From Tilletia caries (taxonomy: Eukaryota > Basidiomycota > Exobasidiomycetes > Tilletiales > Tilletiaceae), in NCBI GenBank assembly GCA_032718865.1, contig JALUTQ010000010.1:124001-188000 (forward strand): DNA of 64,000 bases, given 5' to 3'. The position numbers and the translations under genes were made by a program. How positions within the stretch are numbered: position 1 is the first letter of the stretch; each line of letters begins with the position of its first letter. Of the stretch, positions 20,607-30,809 are shown piece after piece. The notes beneath the pieces were generated by a model. That model had not been told where the DNA came from. It searched no databases and saw only the letters and a program-made list of their open reading frames with translations.

Positions 20607-21755
20607 TTGCCTTCGTCATCTAGGTACATAACACAATACACAACATCATGCAATCACTCTCTCTCGTCACTATCGCTGCTGCTGCTATTGTCGGCAACCC
20701 CCCTCGTAGCTCGTTCGCGCCTCTCAGTGATCAGTCCACGCCCGACGCTATCGGACATACTGCAATACTCAGATTTCCAATCCTTTTTTCGCTTGACGCC
20801 AACGGAATACACACAAATACACACTTCACTTCGATTGCCTGAGACGATAGAGACCTCCTCCCGCGACGTGGTCACCTTAGAGATTGCGCTCTTGATCTTT
20901 CTGGGCTTTCTCGGCGGTGCTCGCTTGCCAACTCTCTCCCGCACGTTTGGACGATCGGAATCGGCATGCTCGCGCATCTACACTGCTATTGCCAACGAAA
21001 TACATACAACATGGTCTCATCTCCTGGACATTCGTCGCGCCCATGGCTCTCTTCTGCGTCCGCGTCAGCTCCGTCGCTACCCAAACTCGATCGCGGCTCA
21101 ACAGTGTACGCTCGAGAATCTATGGGGGTTCATCGACGGCACTGTCCGGGCCACTGCTCGCCCCATACGAAATCGAAAGGAATACTATGGCGGGCACAAG
21201 CGTCACCATGGTCACAAATACCAGGTGGTCATCACGCCTGATGGGATGATGTGGATCTTTGGGCCAGTGGCAGCGCGAAGGAACGATTCTTTCGTGCTAC
21301 AAGACAACAAGCTGCACCAGTGGCTAGATGAGCACTCAAGGGACGAAAACGGAAAGGACCTCCTCATCTTTGGCGATAAGGGCTATGCAGCGCATGGACA
21401 CCTGGTGGTCCCACACAAGGGACTGTTCCTCACGCCTGCCCAAGACCAATTCAACCTGCGGCTCTCCAGAGTCCGCATTGCCGTCGAGTGGGCTATCGGC
21501 GGCGTGACCACCCTCTTCCCGCGTCTCGACGTCAAGCGCGCGCAGCGCATGCTCCACAGCGATCTACCATCGCAATACCGCATCGCGGTGCTGCTGCGGA
21601 ACGCCCTGTCCTCAGTCCTGCGTCTCTTCGAACCAGACGAGTCAGACCTTTCAATGTCCAACTCCAACCCTGGAAGAATACTTTGTACCTCAGTAGTGCC
21701 ATTGAATCTCAAATATGCCCATGCTCATAGCATTCCAGTCCCCACACAACAATGA
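20607..21755 (+). CDS. DDE_Tnp_4 (PIF/Harbinger-type) transposase
   Basis: The coding region is open to 21755 without internal stops. It has an N-terminal helical part (PTEYTQIHTSLRLPE, IFLGFLGG), the first catalytic Asp in WGFIDGTVRA, the YGGHKRHHGHKYQVVITPDG block, the second Asp in LIFGDKGYAAHG, and the Glu in IAVEWAIGGV. The full DDE triad with normal spacing is therefore present. The start is unclear: there is no ATG near the 5' end in this frame, 20607 is a TTG, and an ATG at 20648 lies in the next frame. A 5' exon upstream is likely; a GTGAGT...CTTTAG intron can be seen at about 19854-19925. It would act in the nucleus to excise and insert the element. Confidence 0.85.
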   Translation: MPSSSRYITQYTTSCNHSLSSLSLLLLLSATPLVARSRLSVISPRPTLSDILQYSDFQSFFRLTPTEYTQIHTSLRLPETIETSSRDVVTLEIALLIFLGFLGGARLPTLSRTFGRSESACSRIYTAIANEIHTTWSHLLDIRRAHGSLLRPRQLRRYPNSIAAQQCTLENLWGFIDGTVRATARPIRNRKEYYGGHKRHHGHKYQVVITPDGMMWIFGPVAARRNDSFVLQDNKLHQWLDEHSRDENGKDLLIFGDKGYAAHGHLVVPHKGLFLTPAQDQFNLRLSRVRIAVEWAIGGVTTLFPRLDVKRAQRMLHSDLPSQYRIAVLLRNALSSVLRLFEPDESDLSMSNSNPGRILCTSVVPLNLKYAHAHSIPVPTQQ

Positions 21756-21811
21756 AAGAAGTGACTGATAGATGTATTCAAATGCACAATGCACATACAG
21801 ACCAAGACCGC

Positions 21812-22789
21812 CTACTCGAGCCTCTCCTTCAGAAACGCAAAGAGATCGTCAATCCTACTCTCCACAGCAGCCACCCGCGCATCTCTCTGTGCCTCCTGGC
21901 CTGCCTGCGCCTCTTGCAGATCCAGCCTCCGGTCCTCGCGAGAGAGCAGGTCCTTGTGCTTCCGCTGCTCGAGCTCGCGCGCGCGCTCGGCCGGGCGGAG
22001 CGATTCCTCGTGGTGTTGCTGCTGCTGCTTGAGGGTCTCCGCCGTCGCCTCCAGCTGCCGGGAGCCCATGCTCTCGACGGCGCTGGTGAGCTCCGAGCTG
22101 GCGCCGTCCGCGCGGCTTGTGCGGAGACGCTTGGTCGTCTTGCGGCCGTCGGACTTGGCCGTGAGCGGGTCGTCCTCCGTGCTCGTGTCGCGCTCGCGGG
22201 CGGCGCCTCCGGCTCCCTCGACGTTGGAGGGCTCGTCCAACTTGGCTGTGGCCTTGTCCCGTGCGTCGAGCGCCTTGGCCTTGTCGGGGTTCTTGGCCTT
22301 CTTTTTCGCTTCCCGCTTCACCGCCTCATCTCGCACGCTCTGTTCCCACTGCTCCTTCAAATGTTGACACGCTTTCATTATCTGAGGCTCGTCCTCCTTC
22401 GGGCCACTCGCGATCTCCGACGCTCTCTGACCCGCTCGGATCGCCTGATAGAGACTTCGGAGCCACTTTGTGTCGCACGCCTCCACGGTGCGAACCGGGA
22501 ACCGCCCGTTCTTGCGGGGATTGAGTTCGTTCCATTTGTTGAGCTCCTTGACCGCGTCCAGCCACGATTGACTACGCTGGTCCGCAGTCCGTGTCGGGTC
22601 GAAAACGTCGTGGGAGAACATGGCGACCAGCAGCGCTCTCAGTTCCGGTCCATTCCACTGCAGCGAGCCTTGTTGACGACCGGCCTTCTTTTCTTCGTTC
22701 TCCGCGGCCTTGTCTGCATCTGTGAAGACCTTGTCCACGATTGCTGGCCTGCGTTGGAACTTCTTCTTCCTCATCCTCGATCGTTGCAT
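21812..22789 (-). CDS. Myb/SANT-like accessory DNA-binding protein of the Harbinger element
   Basis: From the ATG at 22789 the frame is open for about 325 codons. A tryptophan-rich SANT/Myb-like region comes first (LQWNGPELRALLVAMFSHDV, SWLDAVKELNKWNELNP, TKWLRSLYQ). A Lys/Ala-rich charged stretch follows, then a long Gln/Glu/Arg coiled coil ending FAFLKERLE. PIF/Harbinger elements usually need such a second protein for nuclear import and DNA binding. It is convergent with the transposase, with 56 bp between the stops. An upstream frame (from about 23029, with MSIPSMSPDDG and an acidic EDEEEE run) overlaps in another phase. It may be the true N-terminus joined by a missed intron or lost by a frameshift. 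Confidence 0.75.
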   Translation of the reverse strand: MQRSRMRKKKFQRRPAIVDKVFTDADKAAENEEKKAGRQQGSLQWNGPELRALLVAMFSHDVFDPTRTADQRSQSWLDAVKELNKWNELNPRKNGRFPVRTVEACDTKWLRSLYQAIRAGQRASEIASGPKEDEPQIMKACQHLKEQWEQSVRDEAVKREAKKKAKNPDKAKALDARDKATAKLDEPSNVEGAGGAARERDTSTEDDPLTAKSDGRKTTKRLRTSRADGASSELTSAVESMGSRQLEATAETLKQQQQHHEESLRPAERARELEQRKHKDLLSREDRRLDLQEAQAGQEAQRDARVAAVESRIDDLFAFLKERLE

Positions 22790-23597
22790 TGCCGGCGTTT
22801 GCTTCTGCAGCAGTAACCAAGTCTTCTTCGTCACGCCGCCGAGCAATACTGCGAGCCGAAAGCTGGCTGTCAGGCGTGGTAGAGCGCGAGGCTCCGGGAG
22901 ACTGCGAATGAGGAAGAGGGGAGTTTGATTGCGCAGCTGCTGAGGCCGAGAAGAAAGGCGCAGGAGGCGGAATTCCTAGCGGATTGGCGCCATCGTCAGG
23001 GGACATTGATGGGATCGACATGGCCGGAGGATCTGATGTAGGAAATGGACAGAAAAGAAGAGGAAGCCTGCGGCGAGCAGGGTGGTGAGATGAGATGAGC
23101 TGGCGATGATCACTCTTGATCACAGTCATTTCCTTGGTAAATGGAATTTTCATTTGATTTATCCCTGCCGTAAAGGGCGGAATGAAGGCTTCTCATCAAG
23201 CCGCGTCATTCGAGGGCGGCAAGGCAAATCTGGGTTTCGGTTCATCCCGCCCTGATTCGCGGCTTATTATGCCGTGCGGCATATTGCGAAAGATCCCTAA
23301 TCACATAACATTGCAGAGTTCAGTCAAACGTGTGAAGTCTGAGTCTCATTAAGTTCAAACAAATAGTCTCACACTCTACTATCTTTTATACACCACACCT
23401 CCTGTAGGACCACTAAACATCTAGATCAGTGATCAACCCTGTAGACATAGGCCAAAGTTCTAGCAGCGTGTCACTTCTGTGTCCATACAACGAGCGGTAC
23501 TACACGTAGACTGTCCACACCGAATCTACCAGGTCGATTGCTCTCTTGTAGTTGAGAAACCTTACACAAACCAATCCAGGAACAAGCAATACAGCCT

Positions 23598-24250
23598 TCA
23601 AGTCTTTTGAATGTCGAGGATTTCAAGGCGTCTGATGACTAAGGTTATCCCCAGAGCTGACGCAAGTTCTTGACCGACAGAACGAGATTGACCAAAGCGA
23701 GACCGACAAGCGTGTCTTGCAGGGTTGACGAGGAGAGGAGAAGGAACCGTGAGTTCACCGAGTCGGCAAACTGCCCAGAAAGCGCAGAGAGAACAAGCCC
23801 AGAGTGCCGCATGTAGCGAGTTGGTCGAAGGTTGGAGGAAGAGCCGAACAGCAGAAAGGTCCACGACTTGAATCGGAGGTCGGAGAGGAGCTTTGCCCGA
23901 GGCGCATTTAGATACCCGTTCAAGGGCCCTCAACAAGGCCATACCGTATCCAGGGCAACGTCCACATCTCGTGCCAAGCCTTGAGGGCTGACAGATGATC
24001 CTTAACCGTCCTGTCTGATTTTGAACCGTACGCCGACGAGACGAATGCGAGGAGGAGGCCTTGTGTGATCGGAAAGATGTCTTGCACGAGAAAACCAGCC
24101 GATAAACAGAACCTGGGGAATACGCCGATTGCAGAACCGTAGTTAATACGCCGATTGCAGAACCGTAGTTCGCTCGAGTTGAAGGCTCGAGGGAGGCGTG
24201 GAGAGCAGACCGAACCTGATTCTGTATGACCGAAGCAGGAAAGAGCTTGC
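23598..24250 (-). pseudogene. DIRS-type tyrosine recombinase fragment
   Basis: Two minus-strand frames align in order with the better-preserved recombinase at 35-36.3 kb. FPITQGLLLAFVSSAYG corresponds to HPISQDLLLAFVVKLSD there, and LHAALWACSLCAFWAVCRLGE corresponds to LHAAVWACATLSWWSMCRLGE, the latter including the first catalytic Arg. The C-terminal HxxR...Y part is missing. A 26-bp tandem duplication (AATACGCCGATTGCAGAACC unit) lies at about 24118-24169. It is bounded on the right by a MITE. Confidence 0.75.
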
Positions 24251-24287
24251 CAGATGCTAGAGTGAGGAGTGGCCGCTGTTAGGCCTA

Positions 24288-24899
24288 ATGTTGTCCCCGG
24301 AGTTGACGCGGAGCTGGGGTTTTGCGGACGCCGCACTCATCCGACGGAGGGCTCCGCCGGAGGCGGAGCGCGGAGCTCACTTTTGAGAATTTTTTTGATC
24401 TTAAAAAAGCACGGAGTCCGCCTGGAGGACTCCGCCGGAATTGACGCGGAGCCCGGAGCCCAATCCTGGGCCCACTGGTGAAAAGTGCGGGGCGCGGAGT
24501 CGTCAAAATATTGTGAAACTTCCGGCGGAATTTCCGCTGAAATGTGTGGAATTCCGGGAAAATAGGCATCGTCGGGACACGCTCATGTGATAAGACAGGC
24601 GTCATCATCCGTTGAGAACCTCAAAATAGCACTGGAGTCAGTACCGCAACAATTTCAGACGGTGAATGTATAGTTCTGTTTATATTAGAGTCCCCTGGGA
24701 GCAACTTAAACCACCACTGCGCTGCGACAGAATGCCGCGGAATTCCGAGCTCCGCATACACGGAGCACGGAGGAACATTATGAAAACGCACAGAAAAAAT
24801 GCGGAGCCTGGAGCCCGGAACTCGCCTCAAAAAGTCAAGATTCCGGCGGAATTTGGAAGTGCGGAGGCGGAGACCTCTGTGTTACTTCGGGGACAACCT
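24288..24899. mobile_element. 612-bp MITE, copy 1, with TA target duplication
   Basis: The ends are inverted (TTGTCCCCGGAG... and complement ...CGGGGACAA) and flanked by TA. Inside, many CGGAG-type motifs surround a unique core that matches, in reverse orientation, the core at 50431-51231 (blocks AACTTAAACCACCACTGCGC and GAACCTCAAAATAG). It has no coding capacity. It abuts the DIRS fragment. Confidence 0.8.
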
Positions 24900-25276
24900 T
24901 ACTGATGACTGGCTGATCAGGTTCAGAAAAAAGAACGGGCTCTTGACGACGGAGCATTCCGGACTCAGGATTAACACGGAGCGCCCCGAAATACTCCTTA
25001 CTCTGGGAGTTTGGGGTCTGTAACGCATGTTGCCGCATGTAGCAACGCAGGTCAAACTGCTTCACTGTTCGGACCGCTCACGGGAGAGCGTGCTGGCGCG
25101 CAGGATGAGAATTTCTTGGACACGTCGATTTTTTTTTTGAGATGAAGTGAGCTTCGCCTAGATGCAGGACCCTATAAAAGTCGGCAAATTCTTGGCGGTC
25201 GACCACCGTCCACCACTCACACAAGACTCAAGAACATTCCAACATCAAACCATCCTCACATCAAACACACTCAACA

Positions 25277-25893
25277 ATGACTCTCACGCGCAGCACCTCA
25301 AGCACCCCAAGCACACGCCGCACGCCGCGCGGCAGCAAGACGAACTCGTCATCTCCTGCGCGTCGCGATGCCACAGCGGCGGGCCTCGACAGCCGCCCGC
25401 CCGACCGTGCTCGTCTTCCCCCAAGCTCTTCAGCAGTGGCACTCTTAGACGCCCGCAACGGCAAACACAGTTTCGCGTTCAGCGTAGGGTCCGCAGCCAC
25501 CGCGGACCTATGCACCGAGCTCAGCTCGCGTGCTTCCAACCTGGACGAGAATGTCCGTGTCCTCGACCGGTGAGTATCTTCCCCTTCCACTCTCCTACTC
25601 TTTCTCCTCACTGACCATCTTTTCCTTGCTGGTTGCACTCTTACAGTAAGGTGTCCGGATACGCCGAGGCCTTGCGCACCGCGGAGGCGACCCTGCAGAG
25701 CGATCAGGAGGCCCACACCGTCACGAAGCAGCAGCTTGCGGAGCTGGGGCTGACTTCGGAGGCCGACCTCAATGTGGCCAAGGACGCTCTTGCTCTCGAG
25801 CGCGCGGCGCACGCCGCCACGAAGGCCGACCTTCACGCTCTTCAGGCGTCGCTCCGCGCTTCGGTCCGCCTCCTTCCCTCAGTTGAAGCCTGA
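25277..25893 (+). CDS. small coiled-coil protein, two exons
   Basis: Exon 1 (25277-25569) starts at a good ATG (TCAACAATGAC) and encodes a Ser/Thr/Arg-rich disordered N-terminus, then FAFSVGSAATADLCTELSSR. A 78-nt intron (25570-25647, GTGAGTATC...CTTACAG) leads in frame to exon 2, an Ala/Leu-rich coiled coil (AEALRTAEATLQSDQEAHT) to the stop at 25893. Total about 179 residues. A TATAAAAG box lies about 105 bp upstream, near 25172. I do not recognise the family. The clean intron and frame suggest a real, expressed gene, perhaps encoding a scaffold-type protein. Confidence 0.6.
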
Positions 25894-27030
25894 GCGGTCA
25901 GCGGCATACCTCCCGACTCTCTCGAGTCTCGGCTCGCATTCCTTCGGCCTTCCGTAATCCCTTGCATCCCCAGTCCCCTTCAGCACACCCCTCCTCGGCT
26001 CCTCTTGTATACTCAGTTCCTCACCCTCGCATCGTTCGTAATCTCTGTGTAGCATCCCCCCCCATGTACTCTCTCCCGCAACCCCCATCCTCGCATCTCA
26101 TCGCAACTGAATTCAAAGTCGTTTCTGTCATTTGCTCCTGAGTAGTGAGTCATGTCAGAGTCAGCCTCAGATCTTTCCCTCGGAATGACTCTTGAGCGCT
26201 TGAGCGCTGGTTCAAATTTTATTGATGCTTGATGCAAAATGCGATTGCGACAGGAAGGTAATGTATGACAAGAAGGCTGAGAGCGGCAAGATACATGACA
26301 CATAGGGCATTAAAGCGTAGCGCGGTTCGAGAGGGAAGAAGTCGGGTAAGGGGTGGTGGGAAACATCGTCCTTAACTGTCTTCGAACGGTGTTTTGAACG
26401 ATCGGGCGAATGGAAAGATCCAAAGGTCAGGTGTCTTGCTATCGAATTTCATCGATCATCAGAATTTGAAGGTCATTTAAAAATGGATTCGTGGGGAAGA
26501 GGAGTAGATGCAATCCGATGAGCGGTCTATGCAGCTGCGATCTACGAAGTTACAAATCTGAAATTTACCTTATGTATGTGTTCCCGTTACACGGAGGGTC
26601 TCATAATTTCTGTACTCCGGTACACCGATTCCGGTTCGTTCCGGTTTAATGGGTTACATTTGAGTCTTCTGCGATTTTATTTTATTTCCCAGCAGCAATT
26701 TCCCATTCCGGCTGATTGAGGCTGTTGTCTGTTGTACGTTTTAGAGTTTCGCACTCCGACAAATGAAAACAATTTTAAGATCAAAATTCCCGCTACCGGC
26801 AAATAATTCAATGTGACCTGTAATTTGATTTCGCGTTCCGGCTCTCGCAGAATCCGGAGCTCCTTCGAATTTCCGGGACCTCTCTCACTTGAATGATTAA
26901 GTTGGACGCGTTATGCCAAGGGAGGACTGTTTATGAGACATAAGTCATGGCGGTGCCAGTTTTCGACACCATGGCGCGTCTGAAGCCGTCCAATCAGCCA
27001 TTAGACTGGTATTTTCGGGCATTGATGCAA
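25894..27030. other. intergenic, with a TTCCGG-rich repeat
   Basis: No gene seen. From about 26580 to 26880 short TTCCGGT/ATTCCGG motifs recur around an AT-rich core, built like the hAT-associated repeats but with a different motif. It may be the end of another element. Confidence 0.4.
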
Positions 27031-27490
27031 CGTATACTGTAGTATACGGCCTCGGAGGCCAAACATACGATAGTATTTAGTATTTTTTTCCTCCGATAGG
27101 TCATATACTATCGATGTTATATCTATATTAAACAAATATGTTGTAGTATCCTATCGAAATATTGCCGCAAAAGGGACTGAAAATGGTATACTATCTACTG
27201 TCATATCACTACGATCGCAAGACAGTATAAGATCTTCCTCTATAGTATGCTATTACCCAAGCAGGATCAAAAAGTATGTTTGCAGTGCTTATTTGCGGGA
27301 CTAATACCACTGCTATAGTATATAGTACTACGCGCGTATTACGATTGTGTAAACGAAGTATATCACGGTGTAGTAGTCTATCAGTACTGTAATAGTGTAT
27401 ATATAAGAAACTACAGCTATAATACTGCAGTATGCTCCTGGTACTCTGGTAGTACGATAGTATAACAGAATTATACTACAATAGTCCTAT
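27030..27490. repeat. AT-rich palindrome island (TAGTATAC dialect)
   Basis: Roughly 460 bp contain dozens of overlapping palindromes based on TAGTATAC, ATACTATAG and TACTGCAGTA. It is bordered by GC-balanced sequence on both sides. It has no coding potential. Confidence 0.7.
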
Positions 27491-27579
27491 AGTTTAAGAG
27501 TCGCGGATCTCAATCCCCTGAACGTAGACAGTAACGCGCTTGAGTCTTAGTTCATGGTGTCTAGATACATAAGCGCGAC

Positions 27580-28140
27580 AGAGGCGTGCCACAGACGCTG
27601 CTCAGATGCCTTGGGCAGACTTGAGATGCTGAACAGACGCGTCTAAAATAAATTTGATTTTTCGGATCATTTATCAAAGTTTTGAATTCTGCGGCAACGC
27701 GACTGGGACGCGACTTGAACGCGTCGCGCCATGAAATTGACATTTTTTTTTTTACTCAAGAAAACCACTCACTCTGCAGCCTTCCCTGAGCACTCCTATT
27801 GTACAAGCTGACTGTGCTGGGCATAACATTGCTCGTGGGTAAGCGTTGAGTTCAGTCGTTCAAGGATATGTTTGCATGGTAGATATATGTGTGGTGGAAA
27901 ACTTTTGCGTGGTTAAATGCTACCGTCGTCCAGCGGTAGCACACCACGTGGGATTATAACCTTCAGGTCCCAGGTTCGAATTGCACAGACAGCTTTTTTT
28001 TTTTTTGCAATGTTTTATGTTCAAGTTAAGGCGCTCGAAGCGCGTTGGAGTCGCATCTGTCGACGCTCGATCCTTGCCCAACGCGCAGAAAGCTATATGA
28101 GCAGACGCGACTCCGACGCGACACAAACGCTGCACAAAGG
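27580..28140. repeat. ACGCGACT / AGACGCTG motif cluster around a pol III-like unit
   Basis: Motifs related to the CAGCGTCT family (ACAGACGCTGCTCAGATG, ACAGACGCGTCT) and a second motif, ACGCGACT, flank 27.76-28.02 kb on both sides in inverted orientation. Examples are GCGACTGGGACGCGACTTG on the left and GACGCGACTCCGACGCGAC on the right. It could be the left end of the element that carries gene B. Confidence 0.45.
27920..27992 (+). other. tRNA-like pol III unit followed by a T run
   Basis: TCGTCCAGCGG fits an A box and GGTTCGAATTG fits a B box 40 nt further on. A possible anticodon loop ATTATAA (TAT) lies between them, and a run of T residues starts at about 27993, a normal pol III terminator. 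The acceptor and T-stems pair poorly, so this is more likely a tRNA-derived relic or SINE head than a working tRNA-Ile. Confidence 0.35.
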
Positions 28141-29715
28141 GCTCAAGGCGAGGAACGCGAGACCCGAAACGGTCGATGGAATGATAACGCGCCAGTGCGT
28201 GAAATAGTTTGGGCGAACACGGTCGAACTCATCAAAACATCAACAATGCACAGGCCACAGAAAAGGGAGAACCCAGATTTCGAGTCAGGACGCCGTCGAA
28301 TCGGCAGCGGAACGACAGTTTTTTCGCGCGTAGCCGGTCGATCGCGCTCTGCTCATGGAATAGAGCAGCGAAACGATCCTTCGCCCAGGTTGGAGAAAGA
28401 TATCAAAAGAATCGGGGAATATGTGCAGAATGGTTTATGGAGACCTCGCAATTGCGGCGCTGAAACAACAGACTGCGGCGCAACAGGAGCAAAGCAAGCG
28501 TAAGGAACGGCAGCGCAAGATCATGCAGTCGGAATTCGTGATGTATCATGTATGAGAGAGAGACCAGAGAAACTGCGCAGGAAAAGGTGGCAGGAGCAAA
28601 GGGAGCGCAAATGGGTGAAGATGAAAAAGGAGATAAAAAGGCGCATAGATGAATAACAGGCGAAGGATTCATCGAGGTGCGTAAAACCCCCATTTCATTT
28701 TTTTTTTCTGACATCCCCAACGTAGACCACCGGCAAGTGCAGCTACCGAGCTCTCATCACACCTAGTACACACTCCCGATCCCTTCCCTGGCGATGAAAC
28801 CTTCACCGCACCCTCGTATGCAGGAAGCAAAACCTCGATCGCTGTCAACCGTGGCCCCCGCCTTCAGCCCGCTGCCTCCTATCCTCTTCGAGTTTGGGAA
28901 TAACTTCGACATTCCTCTCTCCCAGGCCGTCAGGTCTGCGGTCGTGACCGCGTAACCACGGAGGGCGCCAGACACGAGACAATTCCTCATTCATAATTTA
29001 TGGGGGAGAAAGACAGTGAGGGCACAAGAAGGAAACTAAGCTCAAGTCCGCTTCCGGGCCAGTTTTTGCCTTCTCCTTGGCCGTGCGCCCTATCATGAGA
29101 CTCTTACAGACGGCGAGCCTCTTGAAATTTACTGCGTCTGCTTCGTTCATTCGCTGGTACCTCGATTGAGACCTACCACGCGTTTGGATTCGACTGCCAT
29201 TTGCGTCACCCACCGATCATCGACGTCGGCGTATCCGTGTTGCTGCGGGTCTTGCGCAAGTAAGATTGCTGTTGGAGAAGGAATAACGATCGACCCAGCT
29301 GAGACATTTCTTTTAGCAGCACGAGCAGTGGCCATCTTTCTGTTAGTACTGTTTTTGCTTCCGATGATAACGGCCATTGTGGGATTTGAGGAATGAGGAT
29401 CATTGAAAGTTGGAAAAGGACGGAAGGGAAAGAGACTAGGTGTGGTCTGGTTGTCGAAGAGAGGCATGGAGTTGAGAGCTCCGAAGAGCTGTATTTACAC
29501 AATTCACACGTGGTAGCGTACATGGTCCTCAGCGTCAGGCCAGAGTGTAGCCTTGTCTAATGTCTTGCTATCTTTCCCATCTTTTGTTGTCCGATGAGCG
29601 TCCGCTGGGACAATCGGAACACGATTGATGAACGACATGGTTGAGCAGAGCACGGTGTGAGGTTGATCGAGATTCGTCCATGTGAACTCGATCAGTTATT
29701 GTCTTTTTTCCTAGA
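28140..29715. other. no gene recognised; weak minus-strand frames
   Basis: Short minus-strand frames near 28998-29467 carry basic sequence (KMATARAAKRNVSAG) and could be exons of something eroded. Neither family nor splice sites are convincing. Confidence 0.3.
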
Positions 29716-29719
29716 GTTG

Positions 29720-30600
29720 CTACGTGCTCCTGCTGAAGCCTAGAGGTAAAACAAATTTTGCGGCGACGGACGACGTGGAGATGCGACTCAAGGCGAGTTT
29801 TATCTTTTCCATGCTGGCTTTCAAGCGGTCCAGTTGGACCGTATCGAGGTTGGCCAGTTCGGAGGAGTAGGACCCTAGGGAATGGAAATTGAAATGCTTA
29901 TAGGTGTTACCGTCGTCGGAAGATTGTAGACTGTTGGTCCCATTCGCTTGCAAAATCTGGGCACGGAACCCTGCGATGGTGAGTGAAACAGCGAGTACTT
30001 CTCCAACATTGCTTCAATACCAGCATGGGCTGCTTTGATCAGGTCGGCGTAGATTAAGCTCATGCCCGCTTGCGTCCACTTCTTGATCTCTAGTTCGATT
30101 CGGGCAGTAACCTGCGGAAGACGGCCGGTCAAGCAAGGTGAGTTGGACAACAACCCGAGCTGTAATTCAACAGAGAAGAACAACTAACCTCAACCTCGAT
30201 CAGAAGCCGCTTGGCGGTGGTGTTGTCAGTTGTTACGGACTTCCGAGCAGACGCTCGGGCAGCGGATGCAGGAGCTGGCATGGGCGCCGGAACGCCTGTG
30301 GCGCTCGGCATCATCATTGTCGAAGGATCAGGGTATGCCGACAGAGGGGCGCCGGGGCCCGGGAACCAGGAAACCCCCGTCAAAGTTGGGCCGGCGTTTC
30401 TTGGGGATCGTTGGTGCTCTTGTGTATTGTACCGCACGCCCTTCGAGTTCCGCACTGTGCTCGTCCTCAATCAGCTCGGCGAGCGCCTGCAGGCACCTGA
30501 CCGCGCTGATTATGTCCATCTTCTTGTCGAATTGAAGAATATAGAGGTAGTAAGGATCTTCCTGGAGTAGGGCCCGGAGTAGCATTTCCCGGAGCTCCGC
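29720..30600 (-). CDS. unknown protein, gene D, fragmentary
   Basis: Two to three minus-strand segments could form one gene. One (about 30580-30190) begins EDPYYLYILQFDKKMDIISA and continues through a basic and Pro/Ala-rich part. A likely GTTAGT donor sits near 30186. The later segments have VTARIELEIKKWTQAGMSLI and LDTVQLDRLKASMEKIKLA, ending at 29720. The 5' end is cut by a GGAGTACGGAG-type repeat at 30575. It is divergent from gene B, as gene A is divergent from gene C, so it may be its partner. I do not recognise it. Confidence 0.3.
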
Positions 30601-30805
30601 GGACTCCGGGGGACGCTCTGCACGGGTACGGAGCACGGAGCGAGATTTGAGCGTTTTTTACTAGCTTTAGATTTGCGGAGCTACTCTGCGAAGGTATGGC
30701 TGCCACGCCCCGGAGCACGGAGTGAGTTTGCTTGCATTGTCAAAAAAAGCCCCGGAGTACGGAGCAGACCCCGGAGTCCGTCGAACTCCGGGGATTCTCG
30801 AGACC
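30575..30805. repeat. hAT-type GGAGTACGGAG repeat block
   Basis: GGAGTACGGAG, GGAGCACGGAG and CTCCGGGG motifs recur over 230 bp, including CCCCGGAGTACGGAGCAGACC. It sits between divergent genes D and B and probably removed both 5' ends. Confidence 0.65.
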
Positions 30806-30809
30806 GAAA

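Larger units (their letters stand above)
19631..23297. mobile_element. near-complete PIF/Harbinger-superfamily element (ISL2EU-like)
   Basis: A perfect 17-bp inverted repeat (GGGATCTTTCGCAATAT at 19631-19647, complement at 23281-23297) is flanked by TA on both sides. The 3.67-kb interior carries a DDE_Tnp_4 transposase on the plus strand and a convergent Myb/SANT-like gene on the minus strand. A 2-bp TA duplication with GGG termini fits the ISL2EU group as I remember it, whereas classic Harbinger makes 3-bp duplications. It is the youngest-looking complete element in the window. Confidence 0.85.
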
